Source of the DNA: Bacillota bacterium
GTDB taxonomy: Bacteria; Bacillota; Clostridia; Clostridiales; Clostridiaceae
NCBI GenBank assembly: GCA_023440105.1
Contig: JAEXSY010000128.1
Coordinates: forward strand, 1-6,145
Length of the DNA: 6,145 bases
Direction: 5' to 3'
In this document: in pieces, positions 4,946-6,145 of the stretch
How positions within the stretch are numbered: position 1 is the first letter of the stretch
Layout: the number at the start of each line of letters is the position of its first letter
Made by a program: the position numbers and the translations under genes
Notes under the pieces: model-generated
Database searches by the model: none
What the model was told of the DNA's origin: nothing
Seen by the model: only the letters and a program-made list of their open reading frames with translations

Positions 4946-4953
4946 TTTTATTA

Positions 4954-5268
4954 ATGTTGATTCATGTTGGAGATAATGACTTTGTTAATGAAGTAGAGAA
5001 TTATAAAGGTGTCGCTTTAGTAGATTTTTGGGCTACCTGGTGTGGACCTTGTAAAATGATATCCCCTATCATAGAGGGTCTTGCCACTGAGATTCCAGAA
5101 GTAAAGTTTGCAAAGGTAGAGGTGGATGAAAATCCTCAGATCAGCAGCAAATATAGGATAACCAGCATACCTACTTTAATAATATTTAAGGATGGAGTAG
5201 TTGTTGATACAATCGTTGGATTTAGGCCAAAGCATGAAATAGAGAAGATGATTAAACTTCATATATAA
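4954..5268 (+). CDS. trxA: Thioredoxin
   Basis: The protein is 104 aa from the chosen ATG, the standard length of a bacterial thioredoxin. It is a small cytoplasmic dithiol protein that reduces disulfides in target proteins. The sequence shows 'LVDFWATWCGPCKMISP' with the redox pair C30/C33 in the canonical WCGPC, the buried Asp at residue 24, the cis-proline loop 'SIPT' (P73), and 'IIFKDGVVV' followed by a glycine (G89) of the last strand. There is no signal peptide. The start at 4954 is preferred over 4939 for reasons given at the ribosome binding site. The reductase gene begins 20 bp after the stop codon, so the two form an operon from the TTGACA promoter and probably act as redox partners. 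Confidence 0.96.
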   Translation: MLIHVGDNDFVNEVENYKGVALVDFWATWCGPCKMISPIIEGLATEIPEVKFAKVEVDENPQISSKYRITSIPTLIIFKDGVVVDTIVGFRPKHEIEKMIKLHI

Positions 5269-5275
5269 TTTAATT

Positions 5276-5283
5276 AGGGGAGA
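5276..5283 (+). promoter_or_regulatory. Ribosome binding site supporting a TTG start
   Basis: AGGGGAGA lies about six bases before TTG at 5289. No ATG or GTG occurs in frame near the conserved N-terminal FAD motif, and the TTG places that motif at residues 10-15, the normal distance. Confidence 0.7.
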
Positions 5284-5288
5284 TTATT

Positions 5289-6145
5289 TTGGAGAGATAT
5301 GACATTGGGATTATAGGAACTGGGCCAGCAGGATTATCTGCAGCTATTAATGGGAAGATAAGAAACAAGAATATCATAGTTTTTGGTAATGAGGACCTGA
5401 GTGCTAAGGTTACAAAGGCAGAAAAGATCAATAACTATTTAGGCTTTGTTAATGTGTCTGGCAATGAGCTTAAGAATAGCTTTAGGGAACATATCGATTC
5501 TATGGATATTAAAATAGTTCCAGAGAGAATCAATAATGTTTATGCTATGGGAGATTATTTTGCTCTCATGGTTAATGATGTGATCTATGAAGTGAAAACT
5601 GTAATTTTAGCTACAGGAATAGAATATACGAGGCCTTTTCCAGGAGAAGAACATTTCATAGGCAGAGGTGTTGGCTATTGTGCAACCTGTGATGCTCCAT
5701 TATATAGAGGAAAGACTGTAGCTATAATTGGCTATAACAAAGAGGCTGAGGAAGAAGCTAATTATGTTAGTGAGCTGGCATCAAAGCTTTATTACATACC
5801 GATGTATTCAGGAGAATTAAAGCTAGTACCATCTATTGAGGTAATTAAGGATAAGCCAATAGAGATAGCAGGAGAAGACAGGGTTACTCATATGGTGTTA
5901 AAAAACCAAAAGATATTAACCGATGGGATATTTGTGCTAAGGGATAGTATTTCCCCAGGTCAGCTAGTACCTGGGTTGAAGATAGAAGATAACCATATTG
6001 CAGTAGATAGGTTAATGAATACAAACATACCTGGTTGTTTTGCTGCAGGAGACTGTGTAGGAAAACCCTATCAGTATATAAAGGCAGCGGGAGAAGGGCT
6101 TATAGCAGCTATTAGTGCCAGCGCTTATCTAGATAAGCTTAAGAG
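5289..6145 (+). CDS. trxB: Thioredoxin reductase-like flavoprotein, ferredoxin-linked (FFTR) type, 3' end cut off
   Basis: The first 285 residues are present; a family protein is usually 290-315 aa, so little is missing. FAD-binding GTGPAG is at 10-15, the ATG motif at 108-110, the redox pair C131/C134 at 'CATC' in 'GVGYCATCDAPLYRG', and the second FAD motif 'GCFAAGDC' at 249-256. These define the low-molecular-weight thioredoxin reductase fold. The inserted pyridine-nucleotide domain (about 117-240) is present but altered. The glycine-rich GGGxSAxEEA motif reads GYNKEAEEEA (148-157), and the HRRxxxRA motif that holds the NADPH 2'-phosphate is missing, replaced by 'YYIPMYSGEL' (168-177). Ferredoxin-dependent flavin thioredoxin reductases of clostridia differ from TrxB in this way, so electrons may come from ferredoxin. 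That is inferred. The likely substrate is the thioredoxin 20 bp upstream. Translation starts at TTG. Confidence 0.88.
   Translation, partial: MERYDIGIIGTGPAGLSAAINGKIRNKNIIVFGNEDLSAKVTKAEKINNYLGFVNVSGNELKNSFREHIDSMDIKIVPERINNVYAMGDYFALMVNDVIYEVKTVILATGIEYTRPFPGEEHFIGRGVGYCATCDAPLYRGKTVAIIGYNKEAEEEANYVSELASKLYYIPMYSGELKLVPSIEVIKDKPIEIAGEDRVTHMVLKNQKILTDGIFVLRDSISPGQLVPGLKIEDNHIAVDRLMNTNIPGCFAAGDCVGKPYQYIKAAGEGLIAAISASAYLDKLK

Noticed and set aside
4939..4953. Upstream in-frame ATG extending thioredoxin by five residues
   Set aside because: The ATG overlaps the GGAGG ribosome site of the 4954 start and has no site of its own. Standard thioredoxin length fits 4954.

Overview
The window is AT-rich with strong AGGAGG/GGAGG-type ribosome binding sites, sigma-A-like promoters, ATA/AGA-rich codon use and clostridial-looking proteins. 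It most resembles a chromosome segment of an anaerobic low-GC Firmicute (Clostridium or a close relative). This is inferred from composition and protein style; no species can be named from the sequence alone. There are eight genes, two of them cut by the window edges. I see no rRNA, tRNA, CRISPR array or insertion sequence.

Left part (1-830), minus strand: the 5' end of a 6-phosphogluconolactonase-family beta-propeller gene, then an HxlR-family regulator. A strong intrinsic terminator lies between them, and each gene has its own promoter-like sequence with dyad symmetry.

Middle part (830-2810), plus strand: an ECF sigma factor and an overlapping membrane protein, probably its anti-sigma factor. 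This two-gene cassette sits between two purine-rich, low-complexity repeat arrays (about 841-1116 and 2540-2735) that share the same words in the same orientation. The second array starts right after the anti-sigma stop codon and is followed by a terminator-like hairpin.

Right-middle (2903-4840), plus strand: a sigma-A-like promoter, a PAP2-family membrane phosphatase with all three catalytic motifs, and an isoaspartyl dipeptidase (iadA) 42 bp downstream. A perfect 11-bp inverted repeat ends this unit.

Right end (4871-6145), plus strand: a thioredoxin system under a consensus TTGACA promoter. A C4/G4 dyad just after the -10 box resembles CsoR/CstR-family operators. It drives thioredoxin and, 20 bp later, a thioredoxin-reductase-like flavoprotein that is cut by the window end. 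The flavoprotein keeps the FAD motif and the CxxC redox pair but has lost both classical NADPH-binding motifs. It therefore resembles the pyridine-nucleotide-independent, ferredoxin-linked flavin thioredoxin reductases known from clostridia.

The points most worth following up are the thioredoxin system with its possible sulfur- or metal-responsive operator, and the twin repeat arrays around the sigma/anti-sigma pair.
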